Positions 54,708 to 63,630 of a stretch of DNA of 64,000 nucleotides are shown one piece after another. Below the pieces are notes generated by a model that saw only the letters and a list, made by a program, of their open reading frames with translations, searched no databases and was not told the origin of the DNA. The translations under genes were made by a program, and so were the position numbers. How positions within the stretch are numbered: position 1 is the stretch's first letter; every line of letters starts with the position of its first letter. Source of the stretch: Emiliania huxleyi CCMP1516 (lineage: Eukaryota; Haptophyta; Isochrysidales; Noelaerhabdaceae); contig NW_005199402.1 in NCBI RefSeq assembly GCF_000372725.1, positions 1 to 64,000 of the forward strand, given 5' to 3'.

Positions 54708-57026
54708 ATGAGTGCGGACACAGGAGTGGAGATCGAGCTGACCTCAGATTTCATCGCCAACAACTTTGTCGAACAGTACTACGCCGCGATACACAAAGAC
54801 CCGGAGCTCGTCCGCAAGTTTTACGGCGCCGACTCGGTGATGACGCACCTCGAGGCGCGAATGCTGCCGCGCCACGCCCTGGGGGGCGGGCACTCCCATC
54901 GACCCCCTCCCCCGCGCCCCGCAGACGTCGTCGAAGGAAGAGCCCATTCTGGGCGCCGACCTGATTCACGAAAAGATCGTCTCCCTCGGCCTTCAAGGAG
55001 GTGCCGGCCTGCTGCACCGCCCGCTGCACCGCCCCGCGCCTGTCTCCACGAGGGGGCGCTGCCATCCTCGCCCCCCCCCCTCCCCACCCCCGCCCCACCG
55101 GTCCCGAGGGAGTGGCTTCTCTGCCAGGCCTCGCGTGCATCCAGCACCTGGTCGCGCAGTCGTCGGCGGAAGGTGCCGGATCGGCCGTACTCGTGGCGCA
55201 AAACAGAGACGCCTCGCGGACCTCCCCCCCCTCTTCCTCCTCCGCTCGCCCTACGCTGCAGGCATCGTCATCATGGTGGTGGGCACCTTCGCGCGCGCCA
55301 ACGAGTCCGTCTGCCACCCCTTCCGCCAGACCTTCATCCTCGGCAAGATGAGCCCCGACGACTCGTACGCCTTTTACCTCCGAAACAACATCTTTGCATG
55401 TGCGTCGCTGCTCCTCTCCACCCCCCTCCCCTCCCCTCCCTGTCCGGGTCAACCCCCCCCCCCCCCTCCCCCCAGTTGACGACGCCTTCCATGGAGAAGC
55501 ACCACAGCACACTCAGCCGCCGCACCAGCACCCGCCGCCGCAGCCGCAGCCGCCCGCGCCACCCCAGCAGCAGCAGCAGCACCACCACCAACAGCAGCAG
55601 CAGCAGCAGCAGCAGTTGTCGCCGGTGGCGGTGCCGCAGGAGCATCCCCCCGACCCCGAGCCTCTGCAGCCGCTCCTCCCTCCGCTAGCGCCGCCGCCGC
55701 CGCCGCCGCCCGAACCAGCTGCAGAGCTTGAGCAGACTGACGCCGAGCCGGAGCCGCCCGCGCCGCCCGCGCCGCCCGCGCTGCGCGCGGAGCCGCCCGC
55801 CGCGGAGAAGAAGGCGGCAAAGGCGCCGAACGGCGTGGGGAGGTCCGCCGAGGCGCCGCCGGCAGCAGCGACCCAGAACGGGGCTGCAGAAGCCGCCGCC
55901 GACGCGCCGCCCGCGCCGCCGCCCGGTCCCATGTCTTGGGCGGCGAGGGCGGCGGCGGCGGCCACCAAGCAGGCTGCGCCGGCGCCGGCGCCCAAGCCGA
56001 ACAAGGCGACGGCGGCTGCAGTGACCGCGGGCAAGGCGGAGGCGGACACCAGCGACGGTGCGGGCGACCGGCGCGCCGCCAGCTTGGCTGCCACCCTTTG
56101 TTGAGAGTCTGTGGTTGGTTGCATCAGGGGCGGCGGAGAGCGCGCCGCCGGCCGCGACGACGAGCTCTAGTGCGCCGTCGCGGGTGGACCAGCGGCCAAA
56201 GGAGTGGTCCTACGGCGTCTTCTGCCGTTCGGTGCGGACTTGCGGCGCTGCCTCCGGCCTGCCTCCGACCTCTCTCCGGCCTCTGTCCGACCTCTCTCCG
56301 GCCTCTGTCGCCTCTCTCCCCTCGCCGACCCACTCTTGCCTTGACGGTGCTGCCGCCCCCGGAGTCGAACCCGCTCCCCCCCCCCCCCCCCCTCTTCTAA
56401 CCCACCGCAGGTGCACTCGACGATCCACGACGCTGCCAAGCTGAGCCCCTTCTTCGCGCAGTTCGGAGAGGTCAAGAGCATCAGCTGCCGCGACCACGGC
56501 AGCCGCAGATGCCGGCTCCGATGTCCCCGGCTTCCCCTGCTCACCCCCTTCCCCTCCCGACTTGCCGGCAGGCAACGCCATGGTCACCTTCACTTCGCAG
56601 GCCGCCGCGAGCTTCGCCCTCAAGAGCTTCGAAGAGAAGCCCGATATCTTCACCCTCGAGGGCAAGCCGGATGCCGGAGCCGGTGGAAGGGCGGGGCTGG
56701 ACGGCGTCTCTTCACAGGCTCGCCCCGTGAACAGGCAAGCCGGTGCGGATCGAGGAGCTGAAAACCTTCACCGAGCGCTACCCAGGCGGGGCTCCGGCCG
56801 GTGGCCATCGCGCGGGCTAGAGGCAGCCGGCACAGGAGCCTTCTCGGAAGCTTCTCGGAGCCTTCCTATAGGCCCGCGCGCGGGGAGGGCTGGCGGGCGA
56901 GGCGCGGAGGGGCGGGGGGAGGGACGGGGCAGCAAGGGGCGCGGGCGCGGCGACGGGAGCCGGCCGCCGCGCTCTCGATCCGAGGCGAGTGGCGACGGGG
57001 GCGGGAAGGCTGCGGCGGCGAAGTGA
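54708..57026 (+). CDS. G3BP-like RNA-binding protein: NTF2 domain, low-complexity linker, RRM, RG tail
   Basis: Start ATG 54708. Protein-guided exons: 54708-54854 (FIANNFVEQYYAAIHKDPEL ... SVMTHLE), 54925-55000 (TSSKEEPILGADLIHEKIVS), 55128-55172 (CIQHLVAQSSAE), 55262-55399 (GIVIMVVGTFARANESVCHP ... YLRNNIFA), and 55476 onward (FDDAFHGE, then Gln/Pro/Ala/Glu-rich linker with PMSWAARAA). Together these give the NTF2-like fold of G3BP. RRM exons follow: EWSYGVF / VHSTIHDAAKLSPFFAQFGE, then 56572 on with GNAMVTFTSQAAASFALKSF, then KPVRIEEL. Introns are 70-75 bp or longer; 54855-54924, 56499-56571 and 56662-56734 use GC donors. A stop follows GGHRAG near 56820, but a ~60-bp intron there would add an RG-rich tail (GRGAEGRGEGRGSKGRGRGD) ending 57024-57026, as in animal G3BP. 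G3BPs nucleate stress granules. The exon between 56040 and 56220 is the least certain. Confidence 0.8.
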
Positions 57027-57396
57027 GCGCGCTTCGCCCGGCCAGCCTCTCCGATGCTCGGCCGGCTGCCTTGGCCGTTAAAGTGGGATTTAGCCACGTG
57101 CGATCCCGCTTTGGCGCGGGGGCTGGCGAGAGCGGCCCTCCAGCGCCCGATTGGCGATGCGCGTGTCGTGAAAGACGCGGACACGCGAGCGAGAGGCCTC
57201 GTCAATTCGCACACCGACATCGGTGTCGATATCAATTGCATAAGAGATGAAGGTAAACGCGCTGTGCCAGAGTCTGTGGGGCGAGGTAATATACTTTTGA
57301 GAGCGGTATAAGGAAAATAACAATATATGTGGTCGATATCACGACGTCGCGGTTGGCACACACCGAATCGCACTCACTCAAACTAACGGGCGAACA

Positions 57397-57438
57397 GGTG
57401 AGACGTCTCTGTCTCACGGGTGTTTCGTCCCTGTCTCA
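57397..57438. repeat. perfect 42-bp outer inverted repeat, left
   Basis: Exact reverse complement of 59018-59059. It contains three GTCTC/GAGAC boxes and GGGTGTTTCGTCCC. Confidence 0.9.
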
Positions 57439-58328
57439 ACGCTGTGCCACAAATGCGTCTCAGTAATGTCTCACGGACTCTCACCGATCTCTGCGTTGTC
57501 TCAGCCTGGTCACAGCAACAGTCTCACTTTGTCTCAAGGATGTCACACACACGGCACAGTCACCTTCAGAGACGTGTTTGAGACACCAGTGAGACAAATG
57601 TTCACCCCTGCTGTGTGACACTGTCGTCTCTACTACGTCTCCTCATTTCATCTCAGAGCGTCTCACACTCGTCTCACGGTGAACAAGCGGCAATCCTCGT
57701 CTCACTCGGTCTCACAACGGCATAGTTGCTGCGCCAAGGAGCGCGACTGTCTCGTCTCACTTGCTTCTGAGACTGTGCTGAGCCACGGCGTGATGAGACA
57801 CGGCGCAGAACGGGTGTGAGACGCCACAAGCCGCTGCCGTTGTCAGATACCATCTTACCATGCCATGAGCCAACCTGAGACGCAATCGTGAGACATTGGC
57901 GGGAGAGTCGAGACTATAGGCTGCGTCGTCTTTGCTAGCCAGTTGTAGCGCGGTCGGCAGAGGGGTGAGGGCGGCGACAGCATGGGTGGCGGCGAGCCGG
58001 CGAGGTGGGTGCTCGTGTGGGAAGGGCAGCGGTGGCGTTGGCACAGGCGGCGCCGGCGGCGGTGTCGGCGGCGGCGTGGCGCGTGGGCGGTGGCGTGGGA
58101 CCGGTTGTGGGCAACGGTGGCGAGGGTGGCGGCGGTGCCTAATCAAGGGCGCCGGCGGTATGTGGGCCAGGTGTGGCAACGGCAAGGGCGGTGGGGCGGT
58201 GAGTGGGGCGGCGGCGTGGGTAACGCCCGGCGACGGCTGTAAGGGCTGAGGGGGCTGCGGCGTGGGCAACGACGTGGCGAGGGAAGCAGCGTGGCGCAAT
58301 GGGGTGGGCGAGGGCGGCAAGGGCGGCA

Positions 58329-58359
<31 letters not shown>

Positions 58360-59017
58360 GGGCGGCGGCAGGGGCAACGGCGCGGGCGGCGGCGTGGATG
58401 ACGGCGCCGCCGCCGGCGGCGCGTGGGCGGTGGCGTGGGCGGCGGCGTGAAGAACGCGACGAACAGAGGGCGAGAGCGTAGTGCTGGGCACTAACCCGAA
58501 CCGCCCTGCCCGCGAGCGCAACCGGCTACGCCCGCCGTTTGCGTCTGAGAGCGCGATAGAGCAACCGGCGGCTACGCGCCGTTTGAGCCAGAGAGCGCGA
58601 TTATGCTTGGGGTTCGTCTACACTCACCGAGACCCGCCAGGCCGCACCTCAGACACAGCCTGAGTTGAGTCTCCCCAATCGCCACTGTCTCACAATTACG
58701 TCTCAGGTTGGCTCAGCATGGTCTCTACGGACCTGAGACGACTCAGTCAAGCAGCGGCTTGTGGCGTCGCAAACCCCGCCCTGCGCCACGTCTCATTGTG
58801 GCTCAGCACTGTCTCAGACGGAAGTGAGACGACTCACTTCGCTCAGGAATTGTGACGTCTCAGCCCAGCCGTGAGACTGAGTGATACGCGGCCGAAAGAG
58901 ACGAATGTGAGACGCATCTGAGACGCATCTGAGACGCACCGGCGACACTGACACTCAGCACTGTGACAGCAGAGAGACGCTTGGAGAGACGCAGAGAGAC
59001 GGAAAAAATCATGCAAG

Positions 59018-59059
59018 TGAGACAGGGACGAAACACCCGTGAGACAGAGACGTCTCACC
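59018..59059. repeat. perfect 42-bp outer inverted repeat, right
   Basis: Exact reverse complement of 57397-57438. Followed by AAAATTTCCC and then the AAACTAAC duplication. Confidence 0.9.
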
Positions 59060-59510
59060 AAAATTTCCCAAACTAACAAACACACGCTGCTCGCTGCTCG
59101 GGGCTCGCCGGGGCCGGTTCCCGATAGCGATAGCAACTCGACTGGGCACAGCCTTTCGGTTCGTGAAGGGTCGGTGCGTGTCGTGACCCCCTGGTGCCTG
59201 GAACACCCGTACCGAGGCGTACCCCCGCACCATTGGACCCACCATCTCCGTTGCTCGGTTGCTTAACCTGCACCTTGGAGCACGCCTTCTAGCCCGGTCG
59301 AACACCCCGGGTCGCGATTTTGGCAAGTGAATATGGGGGCATTTTGACGATGAAATAAGAATCTAATGCCCGAGAGAAACACATAGACACCCACGTGGTT
59401 GACCAACCCTTAGTAGGTGAGGGTCAGAGAGTGTTCACATTCACACCCAACAGACCGGCTCCAGCACACACGTACGAGCGTCTCAGCGCACACAGCGGCA
59501 TCCTCCGCGC

Positions 59511-59849
59511 CTAGGCCTCCATAGCGTCCTCGCCCTCGCCCTCCTCGCCCTCCTCGTCATCGTCCTCCTCCTCCGCCTCGAGCGCCGCCTCGTAGTCAGC
59601 GACAAAGTCGACCTCCCCGCACGGCACCTGGTCCTCCTCCTCCCACGTCGCGATCTCCGGGGGCCAGCCCTCCCACAGCACCTTGTAGAGCACCGTACCC
59701 GCCGCGATCTCCTCCCCCTCCCGCCCCGGCACGTCCCCGCCGTCGGCAACCATCTTGCCAATCAGCCGCTCGATGACGAACTCGTCCGTCGGGTCCCACC
59801 CCCAGTCGTTGAGGTAGACCCAGCCGCGCTGGCGGGAGCAGGCGCACAT
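59511..59849 (-). CDS. chromodomain protein (C-terminal exon or small gene)
   Basis: The 112-aa frame from the ATG at 59849 reads GWVYLNDWGWDPTDEFVIER, then LIGKMVADGG, a short acidic loop, LYKVLWEGWPPEIATWEEED and an acidic tail. The pattern F.VE.L...........Y.V.W.G.P.E.ATWE.E is a chromodomain, with the aromatic cage positions (F/Y, W, W) kept. Chromodomains read methylated lysine on histones. A long C/G homopolymer lies just upstream (59870-59885), typical of introns here, so this is probably the last exon of a longer gene whose earlier exons I cannot place. The acidic tail (EEEDDDEEGEEGEGED) ends the protein. Confidence 0.6.
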   Translation of the reverse strand: MCACSRQRGWVYLNDWGWDPTDEFVIERLIGKMVADGGDVPGREGEEIAAGTVLYKVLWEGWPPEIATWEEEDQVPCGEVDFVADYEAALEAEEEDDDEEGEEGEGEDAMEA

Positions 59850-60124
59850 CGCTTCCAGGGAGGGGCACGCCCCCCCCCCCCCCCCAGCATGGTGGTGGGC
59901 ACCCCCCAGCAGTTCGTGGGCTAGGAATAGCCGCCAGAGAGTTGTGAAATCGTGGCTGAAAGTCCAATATCTTGGAGAATCTGACCAGTCTCAAGGCTCA
60001 TGTAGCTCCAAAGCGCAAAGGATGATTTTCCTCTCGAAAATACTGCGAAATGAGGCGTAAAATCAAGGGCCCGGAGCGCGGAGGGTCTGACCACGAGTCT
60101 CTGGGGGGTCCGGCCATTTGGGTC

Positions 60125-60507
60125 CGGCCATTTGCTCAGGCGTCAGAATGCTGAGCTCGTACACTGGCAGCTCCGCAGAGGTTGAGGACGGCGGCGGCAG
60201 CGGCGGCGGCGCAGTGAGATCGCTGGCGAGCGTGTCCATGCCCGCCTCCCTGCGGGCGTAGAAGAACGCGCCGCCTCCTCGGCGAACCAGCCGGTGACCA
60301 TCTTGCCTCCAACCCTCACATTCAGCTGGTACTTCTGGTGTCGAAGGAGCCGAGGAAGACACGCTTGCCGCCATCCTTCACCTGCGCCTTGAACTTCTTT
60401 TTGTCGCGGCCGTAGCTCACGTTCTTGTAGCCAGTCGTGTTCTTCTTCGTGATGGCTGGGATCAGCACAACGCCCTCTGACGACGGGGTCCGCGGCGGGG
60501 CCATCAT
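60125..60507 (-). pseudogene. AP2-domain-like gene, frame-disrupted
   Basis: From the ATG at 60507 the minus strand reads MMAPPRTPSSEGV, then GYKNVSYGRDKKKFKAQVKD and GKRVFLGSFDT (60432-60337), the first strands of an AP2/ERF-type DNA-binding domain. In a second frame follows YQLNVRVGGKMVTGWFAEEA, and in the third FFYARREAGMDTL. In intact AP2 domains such pieces (strand, GG/W turn, EEAA..Y helix) run on in one frame. Two frame changes and missing residues therefore indicate a decayed AP2 gene, or sequencing errors in a functional one. The neighbouring chromodomain frame is on the same strand but about 275 bp further on; a link is not shown. Confidence 0.45.
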
Positions 60508-61390
60508 GCAACGGACGCACGTAGGTGCGCAAGTTTGATGGATCCGTATTGGATTAAAACAAGGCTGCGAGTGGCCTGAAATCATTTGCCAGGCAATCAT
60601 GTGGTTTTGGCGAGTGGTACGTATGAGGCAACCACAGGGCCATCGCACCGTCACGCACGCGATGATTACGTGTTCGTGTACCTCGAGGTATGTATTGACG
60701 TCTTTTATTTATTTTTGAAGGGGGAGGCGTTCGACGGGCTGCGTAATGCGACGCATTTGGACTGGCAAGTGACGTACACGCACCGAGTTTACGTATTCCC
60801 GAGAGGGTGTAATGTGATGCGTATACGCATATGGGCCTCCTTGCATGTGTAAAAAACAGTACAGCCCACGATTGGCGCGGGCGCTCGACCCCACCGGCCA
60901 CGCGCACCGCGAGTTAGCAGAGTTACCGACCGGACTACCCGTACCCTTACCCCCGGCACGTATCCACGCGTCGCGAGTGAATTTATTGATACTGTTAGAG
61001 GTCGCGTCCTCGCCTAGTCCAGCCCCTGGGGAGTGGCGTCACAGACTGACACAGACGCGCGGCGGCAGCTTCGAGCTTTGCACATGCACATATGTAGCAT
61101 GTGCATGTGCATGTGCATGTGTGCGTGTGCATGTGCATGTGCATGTGCATGTCCATGTCCATGTCCATGTGCATGTGCATGTGCATGTATGTGCATGTCT
61201 CATGTGACAACACGCAGGCGCCAAGCCGCAACCGACCGCGCCGCACCGAGTGGCACACTGTGGTGTGTGGACCGAGGATGTACAGGGATGACCGATTCCA
61301 GCACATACACGGCCTGACCAAAAACCACCCAGCATGCCCGGCCTCTGGCCACGCCAACCACGCGAACTCCGAACAACGACACGCTGTATG
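60508..61390. other. intergenic spacer with CATGTG microsatellite
   Basis: No gene is seen. It contains an AT-rich patch around 60690-60715 and a long (GCATGT)n/(CCATGT)n run at about 61081-61205. Left part probably carries the upstream region of the AP2-like locus and right part the 3' region of the RBR gene. Confidence 0.45.
61081..61205. repeat. (GCATGT)n microsatellite
   Basis: About 20 near-perfect hexamers of GCATGT with an internal CCATGT block and one GTATGT interruption. A shorter version of the same motif occurs at 36855-36890. Confidence 0.9.
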
Positions 61391-63460
61391 TTATATGACA
61401 TCCACGGCGAGATCGAGGTCAGCGAGAGCCTCCGCAATACCTCCTTCATCCAGAGGGGAGTGCTGCGGGTGCGTCGACGTAAAGTGGCCGCGCATGCCAC
61501 GGCGAAGATCGGCGCGGCAGAGGAAGCAGAAGCTGCCGCGGCAGTGGTGGCAGCGGATATGGTTTGAGTTGTCCTCCTTGTGGTTGACGGCGCCACAGGT
61601 CGGGCAGCGCTTCCCACGCAGCGCGAGCTGGTGCTGGAGGCGCTCGAGGTTCTGGCCGCCACGCTGCTGGTTGAGCAGCTGGCGGGCGAGCCGATCCTCA
61701 CGGCGCTGAGCTGCAGTCAGACGCAGCGGCCCAGCGCCACCACGCCGGGGAGCTTCCGTCGGAAAGACGACGCAGCCGCCGCTGCGAAAGTGATCGTACG
61801 GATTGGCGCTCCCGATGATCTGGCCGCAGCTCCAGCAAAAGTGGGCGGCGCAGAAGCGGCACTGCATGTGGTTGCACCCCTCGGTCCGCTCAATGGCAGC
61901 CCTGCAGCTCGGGCACTGCTTGGCCGTCCTCTTGATCACCTCGAGGGTTTTGAGCTCGGCTAGCTTCGCGTGCACAGCCGCGCGGGAGCTCGAATGGGAA
62001 GAGGAGGAGGCAGCCTGTCCCACCATCCGAGCCGCCCTTGCGGCGAGGTAGGCCGTCCTGGCCTCTAGGCTCGCGCACTCGCTCCCCGGGTGATACGGAT
62101 CGTAGCACGCCGCACAGAAGTTGAAGTCGCACTCGGGGCAAATGCAAAGGTCCGAGTCGTCGACAGGCAGGCACGGCACTGCCTGCGGCGGCAGCACCAG
62201 CTCAGATTCGCCATGGGCGAATTTGCAGCGGCTGCCAGCCGCGCAAGCACCTGCCTCCCAGAACTTGCACAGGGTGCCCTTCAGCAGAGGTCGCCCCGAG
62301 TGCCTGTACTGGGCGGACGCGGGGTCGCATCGCGGGCAGTAGCACAGCCCAGGCAGCGCTGCAAGCAGCTGCTCCTTCCGCAAGCCTTCCCATTTGCACT
62401 GTGTCTCCGACGGCACCAGCTGCGCGATGAGCGCCGCTGGCAGCTCAGAACGGCACTCGGGCATGGGGCAGCGGATGCCGTCGATGGTAGCCGAGTCGAC
62501 GGCTGTCTCAATCATCACGCGGAGGCACTGCCGGCATACAGCGTGCTCACAGCCGGCCGCCACGCCCGCGACGCACGCCATGCCAGGGACCTCATCCATG
62601 CAGATCGGGCACGTGTGCACCTCGAGTGCAAAGGCACGCTGCTCCTCCTCGAAGGCGTATTGGAGGATCGCCACGAGCGCCTCGTTCGGCGACTCGCACT
62701 CGGCCACCACCCGAACATCATCCAGGCTGCCGCCATTGCTGCCACTGCCGCCGCCGCAGCCGTCGATATTTTCTGCTGCGGGTGCACTCTTAACACCGTG
62801 TGGCCGAAGCGTGAGGCACGGCGCACCGCCTTCGAGATCGCTGCCGTCATAGCCATTGCCATCCAAGCCAAGAAGAGCCATCGCCTCGTGCTTCAGCCAT
62901 TCCACCCACGAGAAGACCACGCCATTGCCTGCCATGTCTTCCCACAGCTTATCGAGTGCCTTCGCACACAAGCTGAGCTGTTCGACATCAAGCCACAGTG
63001 CAGAAAGAGTGAAGCGCGGCGGCGAACTGGAAGGGTAGTCGCGCGGTAGTACCAAAGCAAGATGGAGTGGCGGAAGGAAGCGCGCCGTCGCGACGAGAGA
63101 GCGCCCACTCTTCGAGCGCGTTGGCAGGACTGCCTGCACGCCGGCGGCTGCCTCGGTCTGAGCGTTCACCAGCTCACGAGGATCGCGCACGAAAGAGGTG
63201 AATCCCGCCACGGCCTTGCTGGACGCCTCCGAGACAGGTGGCTCGTGATCACCCAGCTCCACCTGGAGGCTCACTCGCGTTTCAAGAGCCACCTCAACAT
63301 CCACGCTGAAGGCGGAAAGGGCTGCGCCGTCGTTGTCGGTAACGCTATCGCCGACTAGGACATTGTCGCCGTACACGGACTGCAGCACGAGCAGCTCGTT
63401 GGCCTGCTCCTCCTCGTCACTCGAGGACATGGTCGCGACCGACGTGGTCGCGACCGACAT
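61391..63460 (-). CDS. RWD-RBR E3 ubiquitin ligase (RNF14-like) with inserted CCCH finger
   Basis: 689 aa, no intron. An RWD domain fills about residues 12-200 (ELLVLQSVYGDNV, LALVLPRDYPSSSPP). RING1 spans 284-336 (CPICMDE ... CEHAVCRQC). An IBR follows at about 373-462 (CYCPRC ... CICPECDFNFCAACYDPYHP). RING2 at 516-545 reads CPSCRAAIERTEGCNHMQC, with the thioester-forming cysteine at Cys529. RNF14-type ligases pass ubiquitin through that cysteine. Unusual: a C-x7-C-x5-C-x3-H zinc finger (Cys398, 406, 412, His416; CKFWEAGACAAGSRCKFAH) is embedded inside the IBR, and a second RING2-like module at 619-648 (CPTCG ... SNHIRCHHC) has Ser632 where the catalytic Cys would be. The ATG at 63460 lies in a short GTCGCGACCGACATG repeat, and a second ATG at 63430 could equally be used. 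Confidence 0.9.
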   Translation of the reverse strand: MSVATTSVATMSSSDEEEQANELLVLQSVYGDNVLVGDSVTDNDGAALSAFSVDVEVALETRVSLQVELGDHEPPVSEASSKAVAGFTSFVRDPRELVNAQTEAAAGVQAVLPTRSKSGRSLVATARFLPPLHLALVLPRDYPSSSPPRFTLSALWLDVEQLSLCAKALDKLWEDMAGNGVVFSWVEWLKHEAMALLGLDGNGYDGSDLEGGAPCLTLRPHGVKSAPAAENIDGCGGGSGSNGGSLDDVRVVAECESPNEALVAILQYAFEEEQRAFALEVHTCPICMDEVPGMACVAGVAAGCEHAVCRQCLRVMIETAVDSATIDGIRCPMPECRSELPAALIAQLVPSETQCKWEGLRKEQLLAALPGLCYCPRCDPASAQYRHSGRPLLKGTLCKFWEAGACAAGSRCKFAHGESELVLPPQAVPCLPVDDSDLCICPECDFNFCAACYDPYHPGSECASLEARTAYLAARAARMVGQAASSSSHSSSRAAVHAKLAELKTLEVIKRTAKQCPSCRAAIERTEGCNHMQCRFCAAHFCWSCGQIIGSANPYDHFRSGGCVVFPTEAPRRGGAGPLRLTAAQRREDRLARQLLNQQRGGQNLERLQHQLALRGKRCPTCGAVNHKEDNSNHIRCHHCRGSFCFLCRADLRRGMRGHFTSTHPQHSPLDEGGIAEALADLDLAVDVI

Positions 63461-63630
63461 GGTCGCGACCGAGAAGCGAAAAAAAATTTAATATTGTGTG
63501 TAAGCCGTCGCCCACCCTTGGGCGCCTGCCCGTTGTCGTCTTTATCGAGGGGTCGCGTACCATGCGGAATCGACCCTATCAAGTGCTCAAGTGCTCAAGT
63601 GCTCCAGGCGGAGTGTGCGTACGTCCCAGC
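63461..63630. promoter_or_regulatory. shared divergent promoter region, RBR and DUF1992 genes
   Basis: 170 bp between two divergent start codons. It holds AAAAAAAATTTAATATTG (63479-63496, the most AT-rich part), the dispersed GTCGCCCACCCTTGGGCG segment and three tandem CAAGTGCT-type 10-mers (63578-63606). No assigned TATA box. Confidence 0.5.
63504..63530. repeat. dispersed GTCGCCCACCCTTGGGCG segment
   Basis: Twenty-odd bases match 42727-42750 with one change (GGGCGCCTGCC versus GGGCGTCTGCC). The core CGCCCACCCTTGGGCG is a near-palindrome, so it may be the end of a short interspersed element. Confidence 0.6.

Larger units (their letters stand above)
57388..59069. mobile_element. foldback-type TIR element with exact 8-bp target duplication
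   Basis: The element starts GGGCGAACAGGTGAGACG and ends CGTCTCACCAAAATTTCCC. A perfect 42-bp inverted repeat (57397-57438 versus 59018-59059) begins GGTGAGACGTCTCTGTCTCA. Complementarity resumes further in: CGCCACAAGCCGCTGC (about 57830-57845) mirrors the region near 58755, and GAGCCAACCTGAGACG mirrors 58700-58715, so the arms are ~400-550 bp. Both arms are studded with GTCTCAC/GTGAGAC motifs. The centre (57960-58460) is GGC/GGT-rich and codes for nothing plausible. AAACTAAC at 57380-57387 and again at 59070-59077 is an exact 8-bp target duplication. Eight bases fits hAT, P or Merlin-like integration; no transposase is present, so it is non-autonomous. Superfamily undecided. Confidence 0.85.

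Noticed and set aside
56350-56390. GGGTTCGACTCC on the minus strand as a tRNA T-arm
   Set aside because: The stem has mismatches, no other arms are found, and it lies in an intron-like C-rich part of the G3BP-like gene.
57757-58521. 254-aa proline-rich minus-strand frame
   Set aside because: It reads the GGC/GGT-rich centre and the arms of the foldback element backwards. Composition explains it; no domain.
61081-61205. GCATGT run as a telomere or CRISPR-like array
   Set aside because: A simple hexanucleotide microsatellite with no spacers and no telomere-type G-strand motif.
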